Shown here piece after piece: positions 52,703-64,000 of a stretch of 64,000 bases of DNA. The stretch covers positions 1,389,259 through 1,453,258 of the forward strand of contig ML682232.1 of the NCBI GenBank assembly GCA_007922195.1, read 5' to 3'. Made by a program: the position numbers and the translations under genes. Each line of letters starts with the position of its first letter. The first letter of the stretch is position 1. The notes below the pieces were generated by a model, which made no database searches, was not told where the DNA came from, and worked only from the letters and a program-made list of their open reading frames with translations. This stretch comes from Podocnemis expansa (taxonomy: Eukaryota > Chordata > Testudines > Podocnemididae).

Positions 52703-52834
52703 CAAGTTCCAAAGGCATGTTAGTCTAGTACAGCAAAACAAGAAAGAAGTCCTATGGCACTTTTGAAGACTAACAAATTTATTTATCACATGAGTTTTCG
52801 TGGGAGAAAGTCCCACTTCATCAGATGCAGTTAT
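52703..52834. repeat. Turtle interspersed repeat, copy 5
   Basis: A long copy: AGTTCCAAAGGCATGTTAGT, GCAAAACAAGAAAGAAGTCC, GACTAACAAATTTATTTATC, then CCCACTTCATCAGATGCAG. Confidence 0.78.
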
Positions 52835-52997
52835 ACAGATATATAAATGGAGAAAAAGTAAAACTAAACCTAAATAGGTCAGTCGTCACAGAAGCACAAT
52901 GAGAAGGACCTAAGAGTTCCCAAAAGCTTAATTTCAGTTCACCTGAGTCTCATTTACAGTGTATGATGATCAAATTCTGTGTCTGCTCACTCTAAAG

Positions 52998-54125
52998 CAG
53001 TGGTTCCCAATCAGTGCGCCGGGGGACACTGGTGTGCCACAAGCATCCCTGAGAGCTGGAGTGAAAGTTCCCTCCCTGCTCAGCCCAGCCACATGGGCTG
53101 TGCAGGGCTGGGAAAGGGCAGAGTTTAAAGTAATGGGGAAGGCACTGGAACACAGTTCCAGGCCCCCTATTTTTAGGCAGGCAGCATTCTAGCCCCCCTA
53201 AAAATAGAGGAAGGCACAGGAACATGGAAGTTCCAGGGGTCCCCCTAAAAATAGCAAGAGCAGCCCGAACGCAGCGTTCTGGTGGCTACATCTTAAAGCC
53301 CGCTCCACCTTACCCAGCCAGCAGAGAGCTGTGGGAGGCTGGGAGTGTGTGAATCTCCTCCTGCAGGGTGGAGCAGCTCCTGTCAGCAGCCTGCAAACAG
53401 CCCAGGTAAGGGCTTTGGTTGGGAGGGCTGTTGGGGGTTGTGTGGGGCAGGTGTGTGTGTGTGTGTAGCAGAGGTGGGTGGGAGTGGATGTGTAGCAGAG
53501 GGTGTGTAGCTGGGGTTGGGGGCTGTGTAGCTGGGGGTGGTGTGTCTGTGTGTGTGGGGAGGGTGTAGCTGGGGGCTAGAGGCCTGGTTCTGGCCCCTGC
53601 AGTGATGGGGGAGTCCATCACAGTCACCAGGGAGCTGGGAAGGGGAGGACGGGACCCACTGGGGTGGGAGGGAGCAGCAGTGGGATGAGGATTTTCCCTG
53701 GGTGGCAGGGAGCCACTGTGGAGATGGGGGAAGTGGGTGCTGCGCCATGCTCCCCTGCCCTATCTTCCCATTCCCCAAGTTCCCCCTGCCTCCCCACAAA
53801 GTCACTCTTTTTCTCCATTCCTCTCTCCTCTCTTGCCACCCTTGTGCTGTTCCCCACATGGCTGCCCTTGTCCTCTTTTGCCACCCCTGCCCTGCTCTGC
53901 TCCCCACACTCACTTCTGCCACTGCAGACGACTCCTGACCTCCCCTGTTTTGCTACCCCTGCTACCCCGCATAGCAGCATTTCTGAGACACTGTGCCATG
54001 GTTCATGAATATTCATAAGTAATTTAAATTAATTTGAATATTCATAGTTTTTTAATGGTGGTCTGCCTCAAAAAATTGGAAAGTATCAAGGTGTGCCACA
54101 GAAGAGAAAAGGTTGGGAACCACTG
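52998..54125. mobile_element. hAT element, non-autonomous, 1128 bp
   Basis: Ends CAGTGGTTCCCAATC and GGTTGGGAACCACTG with a perfect 8-bp duplication CTCTAAAG (52990-52997 and 54126-54133). It is the largest hAT copy in the window. The inside has a pyrimidine/purine-rich middle with TG runs (53450-53550) and no transposase remnant that I can read. The right subterminal part (GGTGTGCCACAGAAGAG) mirrors the left one (GGTGTGCCACAAGC). Confidence 0.9.
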
Positions 54126-54133
54126 CTCTAAAG

Positions 54134-57100
54134 CACTGCAACAACATCTTCCTCCCACTTGCATATAGAAATCTTCTGATGAAATCCATGCAGACTTTCT
54201 CTTCCTTTCCCGATATAGCTCAGTTTAATTAGTTAGCTGACTAATTAATCACTCTAAGTATATGGCTAAATAAAAATCCCTGTTACAAGAAAAGTACAAG
54301 ACTGGGAATAGCAGAATATATATAATTCTTTCCCCATCATTACATTCAAATAAGAAGAGAAATGATAAATCATATGGGTTAAGACATTTTAGTGGAAACA
54401 GTATGGCTGGAATCAAGCAATATTCCAAATATATAATAAAAATTAAAAAATTAGTGTTCTCTTCCAATTTCCCCTTTCTATAATTAAACTGCCAGGTCTT
54501 CTCTTCTGGAAGTTAACAAAATACCACTAACTCACAGCAAAATGCTTCGGAGTTTAAGGCAAACCAACCTTCTCTCTGCTCCTGGACTGTGTTTCTGCCA
54601 ACCCATACAGTGCACGTCATAGCCTTTTACAAAGCAGCAACCCCATTTGCCCTTAGGGAGTCTAGGAAACAGGGAAGGGGAACATAATGAGCATACCAGA
54701 ATTATCACACCCAATTCCAGAAACTTCTGGGTGTAAAGAAGAGCTAACTGTACCTCTACCTGGTAGTAATGAACCAGATCCAAATCGTTCTTGTTCACCC
54801 TCCCCATAAATCTCTTCAAGAGGTATCCCTCCATTATGCTTGTTGTTTACACTAGCATTTATTTTTGTTCTGGTATTTTTTTCATATAACAGTGCCTCCT
54901 AAAATATTAAGAAAATCAAATATTAATAATAGATATAAATTTCTTTGTAAAACAGTTGCCTGCTGTGTTTGGATAACACAGTCTGCAAGATCCCTTAGGC
55001 CTCACCTTAGCTACAATGTGCTAAAATGGTTCACCATCAATATATCCCAGTGTCTTTTTTGTTGCTGTTGTCTTGTAGAACATGTGGTCAATGTCAGCTG
55101 CTTCTGTAACAAGTTTTGTTTTTCTAAAAATACAGTGTATATATAGGTGCCAGTCAATGAAAATGAAACTGGCCAAAGCATTTAAATTTTGGAGAACAAC
55201 ATTAGTGGAGGGATGGGCAAGATGACCTAATAAGTCTCCTCTAATTTGTATAGTTCTGTTATTGTATGGAATTCTTATTGTACAATTGAAATATTTAAAT
55301 TGTTTACAATAACTATAGATTTGCAATATACTTAGTTTCTAGGTTTTTCTATTTTTTCATAAATTATCATGCTACATAAAAATGTAATATGTTAAAAATT
55401 ATAAAACAGTTTGCTTTGTTTCTGTTTCACTATCTAGGCTTATTTATTTCATTGTCATCCTTTCTAACCTAATCCAAACAATAACCTTGGCTCAACAATG
55501 TAAACATATTGCATCCCCAACCAGAGTAGGTTTCCCTAATAATACTCTGATTACAGCAGCTTTTATGTCTGCAGAGGAAAGGACCTTAAATATTAAATCT
55601 CATCAGCACTAAAAAATAAGTGGTGAGCATCAGTCACATTTTCTTGAAATACCACAAGTCTTCCTTGAAGCATAAGCCTTTAATCTCAGGATTTTGGGGA
55701 CTTCTGCTCTGATTACTAAAGATCAGAAAGTTTGGCAAATACTCTTCAGACCACTCCTAAAAGTGGTCATTGTAATATTATCAGTTTATTATGAAAACTG
55801 ATATCTGTTGTTCTGATGTCTGGTAGCCTTAACAAATACAAAGAGAAAGTAACATCAGAACAACCACTGACTTCAGTGCAAGTCTAATAAAAACCACTGT
55901 CATGTGTGTTTCTCTGATCCTGTATGGTTGAAAATTTCAAAGTAGGGCAATGTCATAGTGAGGGAATTGCCTTCACTAAAGAGGAAATCTCCTCTCAAAC
56001 TTACGAAATATATAATATTTTTCTAATTTAGATTACATTTGAGTTGTTTGGATGTCATTATGATATTCCCAGTCTATCACCAAAACTATAAAATGATTCC
56101 TAATTTTTTTGAAAATAGGAATCTCCCTGTACTATAGTGTGTTTAAATAATGTGTGAGAAATGGACAACACAGGGGATATATTTTTTTTAAAAATTAAGC
56201 TTGTCATTTTAGGTGCATAATTACCAATCTCTTTGATGGCCAGCAAAACAAGCAAGGAGACCTGTGGCACTTTTAAAGACAAACAAATTTATTTTTCTAT
56301 CACATGAACTTTCATGGGAGAAAATCCCACTTTGTCTGTTCCACAAAAGCTCATGGGATAAATAAATTTGCTCATCTTTAAAAGTGCCACAGGACTTCTT
56401 GTTTGTTTTGCTGAATGAGACTAACACAGCTATCCCTCTGCTGGCCAATTTTCTTTTTTGGAACATGGAATTACCTGTAGATCTCTTTGTTATGAACTGG
56501 CTGAGGAGTATGAATAAGTGGTCTCCCTATTCTGCTCCAAGCATTGTCCACACAAGTTGTAGCAAATCAAAACCTATCCTTTTCCTGGGGGTCCATTTTT
56601 CTCTTTAAAAAACACAAATAAAACAATAAAAAATCTCTGCCAAGCCTTTTTCCCTAGACTTGCCTGGTTGGACTCTCTGAAAACTACTTAGCCCACTACA
56701 CCCTACATCTTTGCAGGAGAGTCTTTCCCATAACCCATAAATTAAGGTGGGTTAATGATCTACCTACCACAACAAGCGAACAAAACACACTTAACTGTTT
56801 CCATTGGGATCTTCTTCAACAGCATAGGATTGTCAAGCAAATACTGTACGCTTATAACAGGACCCTACCATTTTAACAGGAGCCAAGACAAAATTTGAAG
56901 TATACATTTATCAGCTATTTCCCTTCTCCTCCCCACATCCTTAGTTATTGACTCAAATTTGTCTTCATAATCAATACAGATAGCAATAAGAAAACTGATC
57001 ACATATTCAGTTACCAAAAAGACCCCTAAAGTCTTTAAAAAAAGAAAAGCCAAAGAGCCTTTGGGTCTGATTCATCAATATTTTAATTGCACAAGTGTAT

Positions 57101-57738
57101 CATCATTTATATGCAGTTCCTCCTTGCTTCCAGAAAAGCATGTTCTGTACATATATTGTATATCTGAAGATATATTTCAAATTTGAATGTATGTGACAAA
57201 TAGGATATTTTAAAAATATTTTGCTGTTGTATTGCCAAAAGCAAAATAGATCTTAGCATTTATCAGCTACTGGCATGTTTTGTTCATTTTTCCCTCGTTG
57301 GTCCTAATGAAATATCAACTTAAAATCAACACACATACACACACACACACATCTGTGTGAACCATTAATATAGGTGCATTTGAATTGCTAATACATTAAG
57401 CTAAATTGTCAATTTATATCAGATTAAGGGCATCTCTACTAGGAGGTTGTGCCAGTGTGAGGAGGTTGATTTTTTTTTCAGTCTGTTTAATTACCCAAGT
57501 TTTCTAACATAGATCAAGTATCAGGTTGGTAACAAGGGTGTCAACTCATTTCAATTGCAATGGTGTTTCTGTGAGTGGTGTGGAACTGAGATCCCTGAGG
57601 AACTTGAGTGCCAGAGACCAAACTTCATACTAGAGCTGCTGAACAATTCATAGTGGGGAAAAAATTGAATAGCTTCTAAAAATAAATGGCCTAATTTTTT
57701 AAACATGGGGCACACCCACGAACCCACTTAAAGTCAAT
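54134..57738 (+). other. Probable RFX7 first intron, third part
   Basis: Contains an inverted pair of turtle repeats (56243-56445) and a possible CR1-tail fragment near 55216-55265 (GATGACCTAATAAGTCTCC). A - strand frame of 100 codons at 54532-54834 has no recognisable domain. Confidence 0.4.
56243..56445. repeat. Two inverted copies of the turtle interspersed repeat
   Basis: The left part reads CTGTGGCACTTTTAAAGACA and ATGAACTTTCATGGGAG. The right part is its inverse (CTCATGGGATAAATAAATTT and AAAAGTGCCACAGGACTTC), joined at CTTTGTCTGTTCC. Together they form an imperfect hairpin of about 80 bp per arm. Confidence 0.75.
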
Positions 57739-58126
57739 GGCTATGTCTACACATACATTGTTATTTCGAAATAAGTATTTTGAAATGAGTTATTTTGAAA
57801 TAAAGTCCTTATTTTGAAATAAGTTAATTCAAATTAAGAAAATGTTAATTCGAATTAAGGGAAAGCCTGCCATCGAAACGGCTCTTATTTTGAAATGGTT
57901 ATTTTGAAATAAGGCCGTTTGGACATGTTTCAAAACAGTTGTTTCAAAACAATGGTGTTCAAAATAACAATTTTGAAATAAGAGCCATTTTGAAACAATC
58001 GGGGTTTAACCCTGTTTCAAAATGACGGTTCTTATTTCGAAAGGACGGGCTCTGTCCTTTTGAAATAAGAAAACATCATGTGGACCAAATAGCTTTTATT
58101 TTGAAATAACCAGTGTAGACATACCC
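57739..58126. mobile_element. Non-autonomous element rich in TTCGAAATAA, 3-bp duplication
   Basis: This 388-bp copy has ends GGCTATGTCTACAC and GTGTAGACATACCC, inverted at 13 of 14 positions, flanked by AAT (57736-57738 and 58127-58129). The inside is packed with short palindromes such as TTATTTCGAAATAA and TTAATTCGAATTAA. The ends resemble 20864-22124. A 5-bp reading (CAATG) of the duplication is also possible here; the 3-bp reading fits both copies. Confidence 0.68.
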
Positions 58127-58880
58127 AATGAAAGCCAGGGGTGAACCCTCATCAATGAAAATCAGTTCATTAGTGCTTAGAACCAAGCAGAACATTCAGT
58201 GAGAATCCTGAAAAAAATCAGGCTGCCCTGGGCAAAAAGCAAAGAGGACTTTTTTCTTTCCTGCTTAAGAACTCATGTCAGTCTGAGACTTCAGGCGTCT
58301 GGAAACAACTTGTGTACACTCGGCATGCTCCCTTTAGTAACTTACTAAGTTACTAGCTATCTTAAACCCACTACAACAGATAACAAAAGGTGACCTGAAT
58401 AGCATTTTTAGAAAATAAATAACACTTGAGATCTCAAATCATTGTAAAAAGAAGTGTAACTATCAAGATATTAATTAGTTACATTTTCATACAAAATTAG
58501 TGAAAATTCACTTCCCTCTGCCTTATCACTTCTCCCTTCCCTCCTTCCATTCTAACTGAATTCCTTGCATCAGTTGTTGTGGGACAAACAATAGACCTGA
58601 TGTGTTAGCAGATAAAAAGCTCTCTCTGCAGTCATTTTTAAGGTAGTGTGAGACAAATTTATGTAACAGTGCTTTTAAATAAAGCTAGTGAGTTATAAGG
58701 CCCTAAAAAACTTTAGTAAATAAACTGGAGAGAAGAGAAAAACATTTAGCATGAAATGTGAATAAATCAGTTTTTATGCTTTTGGCCATCCTGAATAAAA
58801 GGAACATTCCCAAAAAGCATAAGTTGAAAGAGGAAGTTGTACTTAAACCTGCCACATCCCCACCCACACGTCTGCAAAAA

Positions 58881-58928
<48 letters not shown>

Positions 58929-58938
58929 NNNNNNNNNN

Positions 58939-58986
<48 letters not shown>

Positions 58987-61690
58987 TTCTTTGAGAGAGA
59001 GACAGAGAATGGGGTTTAAACGGACGGGGTGACCTGTTTATTTAGCGTTGAATATTCTCTTATGGTATCTGCAACCCCAACATTACAAGATCTTGTATGA
59101 GCAACAGAAAGTGAAATTCCTAGGCAAAAGTGAATGCTCATTATCAAAGTAAAGTTACAAATATCAGCAGACAGCTTGAGTAATGAAAAACAGGTTAGGT
59201 TAATTGTAAAATTTCTTCTCTGTTCAGTAATTTTAAGAGTTTACTAGTCACAGTTAAGGAAATAGAAAAAAGGTTACAACTTTTCCTTTAAGTGTGGAAA
59301 AAAAAAGGATGTTAAACAATTCCATTATAGGTGCTATGGTACTTTATACAAAAATCTGCAATGTTGCATGTGATCCATATTGTATATTTAATTTACAATT
59401 TTTATTAATATAAAACTGATTTTGAAAGTGAGCAAAGAAACCCTTGACTAAGGTTGTCTATAAGGTCCTAAATTCCTCTTCATTACATCTAGGGAATGGA
59501 GTTCACACCTGTATGATGTGATGTGTGATTGCCCACTATAGCCTTACCTTCCCCAGAGGACCATAAGAATAGCTATATTAAATGTGATATTTAGCACTCT
59601 TAATGCAGCCTTAAGTTACAAATGTGCACTGAAACAAAATAAGTAAAAACCAAAACTTATTTTATACAACCAAAAAAAAAAGCTACCTTCACTGTAGAAA
59701 ATTTTGTAATTTTAGTTGCTGAGCTTTGTTTCTGAAATGTTTTATTGTATTTAACCATAACCAGTATACCCAAGACTTGCTATATAGAGTCCAGCTTGCT
59801 GAAAAGTTGCATCATTTGTGACATTGTCTTGTGGAGAGATAGTATTAGGCTTCAAATGAGTGTTCCTCCTGAATTAACTGTAGTTTAATTATCAAAAGAG
59901 TAACTTATCTGAGTATGTAATTATATTAAATCAATATTAAGTAAAATAAAAACACTTGAAACATCCCTGTATTAAAACATAGTTCTTGGTAGAGGACTAT
60001 AGCACTCTCAGATAATATCAAATATAGGAGTTTAGCTCACATACAACATTTCTGTTGTCCTCTCCCTTGCTGCACTGTGATATTGGTTTACCATTTATAT
60101 CTAGTATGTGTCAGCATGTTTAGCATGGAAAAGATTCTTATAAAATAACTTTTGTGGAGGACTTAAAAAGTTAATGGCATTGGAAATCTCGGTCTTCTAT
60201 TTACTCATACTATACTGACTTCCAAAATAATGTAGTTTTTCCTGCTTAGGCTACATCTATTGAGGAGATGATGGTTCTTTTTACATTCATTGTTTACAGT
60301 TGCTTGACATTAATAACGAAGTTTTAAATCAATGCTAGTGAGTACCATTTCTTGTGTTTTCTGTTATGTGTTTGTTGTCCAAGAGGAACTGAAATGAAAC
60401 CCCAGTTTCACTTGACCATGGGGAAGAGTCAAAAGGAGATAACTACTGAACTACTGAGGGTCCAAGTGCTGAACCTTTTATGGAATAATATTTGAATTCA
60501 TTACAATAAAGATATACAAGTTTACTACCTCTATGACAGCAACAACTGTGGACATTCCTGTAAAAATATGCCAGGCCTGTACAAAAGCAAGCATGAACTA
60601 TGTATAATATGTGAGTGAGCCCCTGCTACTCTCTCTGCAAGATGCTTTTATGCCAATCTCTTTACAAAGCTCAGTGAGGAATCTGATTTTTGTTGAAAGA
60701 TTCATAGTGCATCTGAGACCCTGATTCAGCAAGGTAAACAAGTTTGATGGGGCTACTTATATAATTAAAGTACAGCATTGTTTAAGTGATTAGCTGCATC
60801 AGGTTTGATTTTATTAATTTCCTTTTTAGCAAGTACTACTCCTGCTTCTGAGATATTGCTCCTACAGGCTGTGACATACCAGTACTTCCAAAAAAGACTT
60901 GCTAGTTGGTTTTACTTTTTTCCTTAAGGTTGTTTCTTCTGTAGATGGAATAATTTAAATTACTTTGTCTGGACTACAGACAAGAAGGGATGCAATGGAG
61001 TAGATTCCATAAGTAATAAATGGGGAGGGAAAACATTTCTGGCATTCCTGTGAGTAATATGAAACTTCACATAAATTTAATCTGTACCTATCTGTTAATT
61101 CCTTGAAGTTTTCATATGACATTGCTACTCCAAAAAGTATCCATCCTTTACATCATTAATGAAGTATCATGCTACACTGCCTCCCCTGATGGTCTTTTGT
61201 ACTGATTTGCTTTTTAAATAAATGTTCTTATATTGCTGCCCTAATATTAAATTGGATTAATTTATAACAAATGCTGAGATTCTTCAGTGAGTTCAACCAC
61301 CCCTTACTTCTAAAGTTAACCAGAAAAGATGACAAAAATATCTGGGATGTGTTAAGAATGAAACTAGAGCATGTGTCATAGCAAGTGTGCCATTGGGCAG
61401 CTAAAGGGAAACACAAAAGGGACACACTGCAAAATCCCTCAATCAGAGGAGGAAAACTTATGGCACGTAACACAGAGGAAATGCAAAGAGGATAGAAATG
61501 GATGATGGAGCCTTCTTTGTGCTCTACAAATATTTCAAAACAGGAAGGCTGAAATTCAGAATACTTTCCTATTTTGTTACTTCTCCTTTATCTCCCATGA
61601 GTGAGGTTGGGTCATAAAATTGGAAAGCATTCCAAAAATAAAACAAGGAACCATAACAATTCATCTAGTCAGCTAGTAAATCTATATTCA
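58127..61690 (+). other. Probable RFX7 first intron, fourth part
   Basis: AT-rich, with a TG microsatellite (58882-58985). No repeat family or exon recognised otherwise. Confidence 0.4.
58882..58985 (+). repeat. TG microsatellite with assembly gap
   Basis: A run of TG units on both sides of ten unresolved bases (58929-58938). Its true length is unknown. Confidence 0.95.
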
Positions 61691-62290
61691 CTGACCTTAT
61701 GGATGCAGATCTGACTGCTGCATCTCTAAAAAGATACATTGGAACTGGAAAAGGTATAGAAAGGGCAACTAAAATGACCAGGGGTAGAGAAAAGCTTTTG
61801 TATGAAGAGAGATTAATAAGATTTGGGACTTTTCAGCTTGGAAAAAAGAGACGTCTAAGGGGTGGACATGATAGAAGTCTACAAAATCATAACTGGTGTA
61901 GAGAAAGTAAATATAGAACTCTTATTTACTCCTCATAACAGAAGAACCAAAGTTCACCAAATGAAATTAATAAGCAGAACATTTAAAATTAACAAAGAGG
62001 TATTTCTTCACACAGCACACAGTCAGCTTGTGGAACTCCTTTTCAGAGGATTTGGTGAAGGGCAAAACTATAATGGGGTTAAAAAAAGAACTAGATAAAT
62101 TCATAGATGATAGGTCCATTGCTGCCTATTAGCCAGTACAGACAAGGCTTGCTGTTTGCCAGAGGCTGGGAATGGGCACTGGTATAGATTACCTGTTCTG
62201 TTCATTTCTTCTGGAGCACCACACATTGGCCACTGTCAAGATAGAATACATTGGTCTGACCCAATATGGACATTATGTTCTTATGTGATT
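61690..62290 (+). mobile_element. CR1 LINE fragment, 3' end
   Basis: Typical CR1 end sequence: GGGACTTTTCAGCTTGG, GACATGATAGAAGTCTACAA, CACAGTCAGCTTGTGGAAC, TTCATAGATGATAGGTCCAT, CATTGGCCACTGTCAAGATA and TTGGTCTGACCCAATATGG, ending TATGTTCTTATGTGA. The final 3' microsatellite-like repeat of CR1 is present once. Only the C-terminal coding end and 3' UTR remain. Confidence 0.88.
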
Positions 62291-63818
62291 TTCCAGTTTT
62301 TCTATTCTTCATATCATTTTGTCAGAGAGAGCCTTTCTTTGTGCCTGATCCTGCCAAGTGCTGAGTCCTCTCAAAACCTGTTGCAGGGGGCATCAACATA
62401 TGACAAGACTGGGCTCATTAACCGCCTTCTCCTCTTAATCCTCTGTTACCTTTTTTCTGCAGCCTTGATTTCACTAGCTGTTTATTTCTAATGCTATGCC
62501 ATCGCCATATGGGCTTGCAACTGGGAGTATGCTGCTGTAGGCAAGGCTCAGGCAGCTGCCAGCATTTTAGGCAATGGTTCAAGAAAACACCAATATCTGT
62601 GTAAGCTCTGACCATGCTATTGCTTCCACTGTTGCTACTACAGTAAAGGGAAATTGGAAACAGTGGTGTGGAAAGGCAAAAAAAGGCCAAGGTAGACTGA
62701 GCCAAAAGTTTCTTTCTACAGGACAGCACAAAGGGCTCTCTGAAAACCATTGTTGGGCTGTAATAATAGTTTGAACCACTTTTTTTAGAAAAATACAAAT
62801 AAAAATCTCCTATGGCATATGTTCATAAATGGCTTTATTTTTCTCCAAAAAAACCCAATGTTTCTGTATCCATTTTCCATTTGTCTTCTGGTAAGAATTA
62901 CATCATTTCTTAAAATGTCAGGCACATCTGAACACATTTAAGAGGAACCTGAGGGTTGTCTTTAATTTGCATGTAAATTTACATATGCAATTTAAATTAA
63001 AAAAATAAGTGCTCATGGTTCTGATATCCTGCATCTTCCTTCCTGATGAATACAAACTGCTTTATAGCTGAATTCACCAGGGACTAAAAAAATGTAATGT
63101 CCAAATAAATTGCCTAATAAATAGAAGTAATTCCTGAATCAACACTACCTACTCTGTAATTCTCAAAGACAAATAAACTAACAAAAGAAATGTATATTAA
63201 TAAGTAACAGTAGTGAAATGGCTGAGAAGGGAAGCATCAGCAATGATACAGCTATACGCACAATATCACCTGTTTAAAATTCAGTCAATCTGCACTTTCT
63301 CTTTTTGGTTTTTTTTAGTAACAGCTCACACATCCATGAATCATTCCAGAGGAAAGTTTGAGAGATGCTGTGTGTCAGGTCAATCCAGGTTCATTCACTG
63401 TACATCCTTAGAAAGCTACAAAGAATGGTGTGTAAATAAGGTGGGTGGGGGAGGGAAAGGAAAAAGATCATTCAGTGGGACTGTCACAGTAAATCTTTTC
63501 ATTAAATATCATGTGTAATATGTTTTTCTGATCACAAACAAAACAGTTATTTTTCTTTAATTCACAAACCCAAAAAAGCGGGTAGTTAATGTTGTCTGTG
63601 TTCCTTGTAAACAAGGACACACAAACAAAGCCCTCATTGCTTTTCTGGTACTAACTGAGCTATTCAAGCTAAAACATAGTCTGCTGCAGATCAGCAACCA
63701 AATAAATGACAACATTAATTCAATCCAGAATGCTTGATAAATAGAGAGGAATTGTTTATCCAGTGTGTAAATCTGGTCGAGTCTTCCCCTCGTCAGGGGT
63801 GAGGTAAACAGGTAGGTA
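62291..63818 (+). other. Probable RFX7 first intron, last part in the window
   Basis: AT-rich sequence without recognised repeats or exons. Confidence 0.35.
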
Positions 63819-64000
63819 GTTCAGGCCTTCAGCCCCAGCAAGGACAAGGCAACCACACAGTTACATAGAGTTCAGGCCTTCAGCGCCAGCTGGGACAAGG
63901 CAACCACACAGTTACATAGAGTTCAGGCCTTCAGCCCCAGCAGGGACAAGGCAAACACACAGTTACATAGAGTTCAGGCCTTCAGCGCTATGGAGTTTTA
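63819..64000 (+). repeat. 51-bp minisatellite, cut by the window edge
   Basis: Three complete units start at 63819, 63870 and 63921, and a fourth begins at 63972 and diverges after about 20 nt. The unit reads GTTCAGGCCTTCAGCCCCAG, then (G/T)GGACAAGGCAACCACACAG and TTACATAGA. Units differ at two to four positions. Confidence 0.92.

Noticed and set aside
54532..54834. 100-codon - strand frame
   Set aside because: No domain, no splice or promoter context and no family similarity that I can see.

Overview
The window looks like a stretch of turtle (Testudines) chromosome. The evidence is spliced vertebrate genes with very long introns, CR1 LINE 3' ends, a tRNA-derived SINE fused to a CR1 tail, a DIRS retrotransposon, an R4-clade retrotransposon and many small hAT copies. 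The lineage call is inferred from the repeat mix; no species is claimed.

Genes. The last exon of MNS1 lies on the + strand at 569-667. TEX9 fills about two thirds of the window on the - strand. I could trace twelve coding exons from a CpG island at about 43.2 kb down to the stop at 2843. All splice phases close and the exons sum to 1212 nt (403 residues plus stop). MNS1 and TEX9 are tail to tail, about 2.2 kb apart stop to stop. In mammals RFX7 lies head to head with TEX9, so the CpG island at 43.1-43.6 kb is probably a shared bidirectional promoter. From there to 64 kb I found no RFX7 coding exon, so this is most likely its first intron.

Mobile DNA. (1) 8.46-14.74 kb: a decayed DIRS tyrosine-recombinase retrotransposon with inverted termini and an internal complementary region. 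(2) 20.86-22.12 and 57.74-58.13 kb: two elements with the same terminal inverted repeat and 3-bp target duplications. (3) 28.74-29.18 kb: a palindrome made of two inverted copies of one part of 18S rRNA. (4) 45.89-50.36 kb: an R4-clade retrotransposon (reverse transcriptase plus restriction-like endonuclease) carrying a 1268-bp inverted duplicate of its 3' end. The arms differ at about five places and share the same two frameshifts. (5) At least twelve small hAT copies with 8-bp duplications, in two classes, including one pair that used the same octamer. (6) Two solo LTRs, at 38.1 and 43.7 kb, the second beside the CpG island.

The rest is intron or intergenic DNA. Apart from a possible 128-codon reading frame at 1384-1770, I saw no further convincing coding sequence. 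The assembly has a 10-N gap inside a TG repeat at 58.93 kb and ends inside a 51-bp minisatellite.
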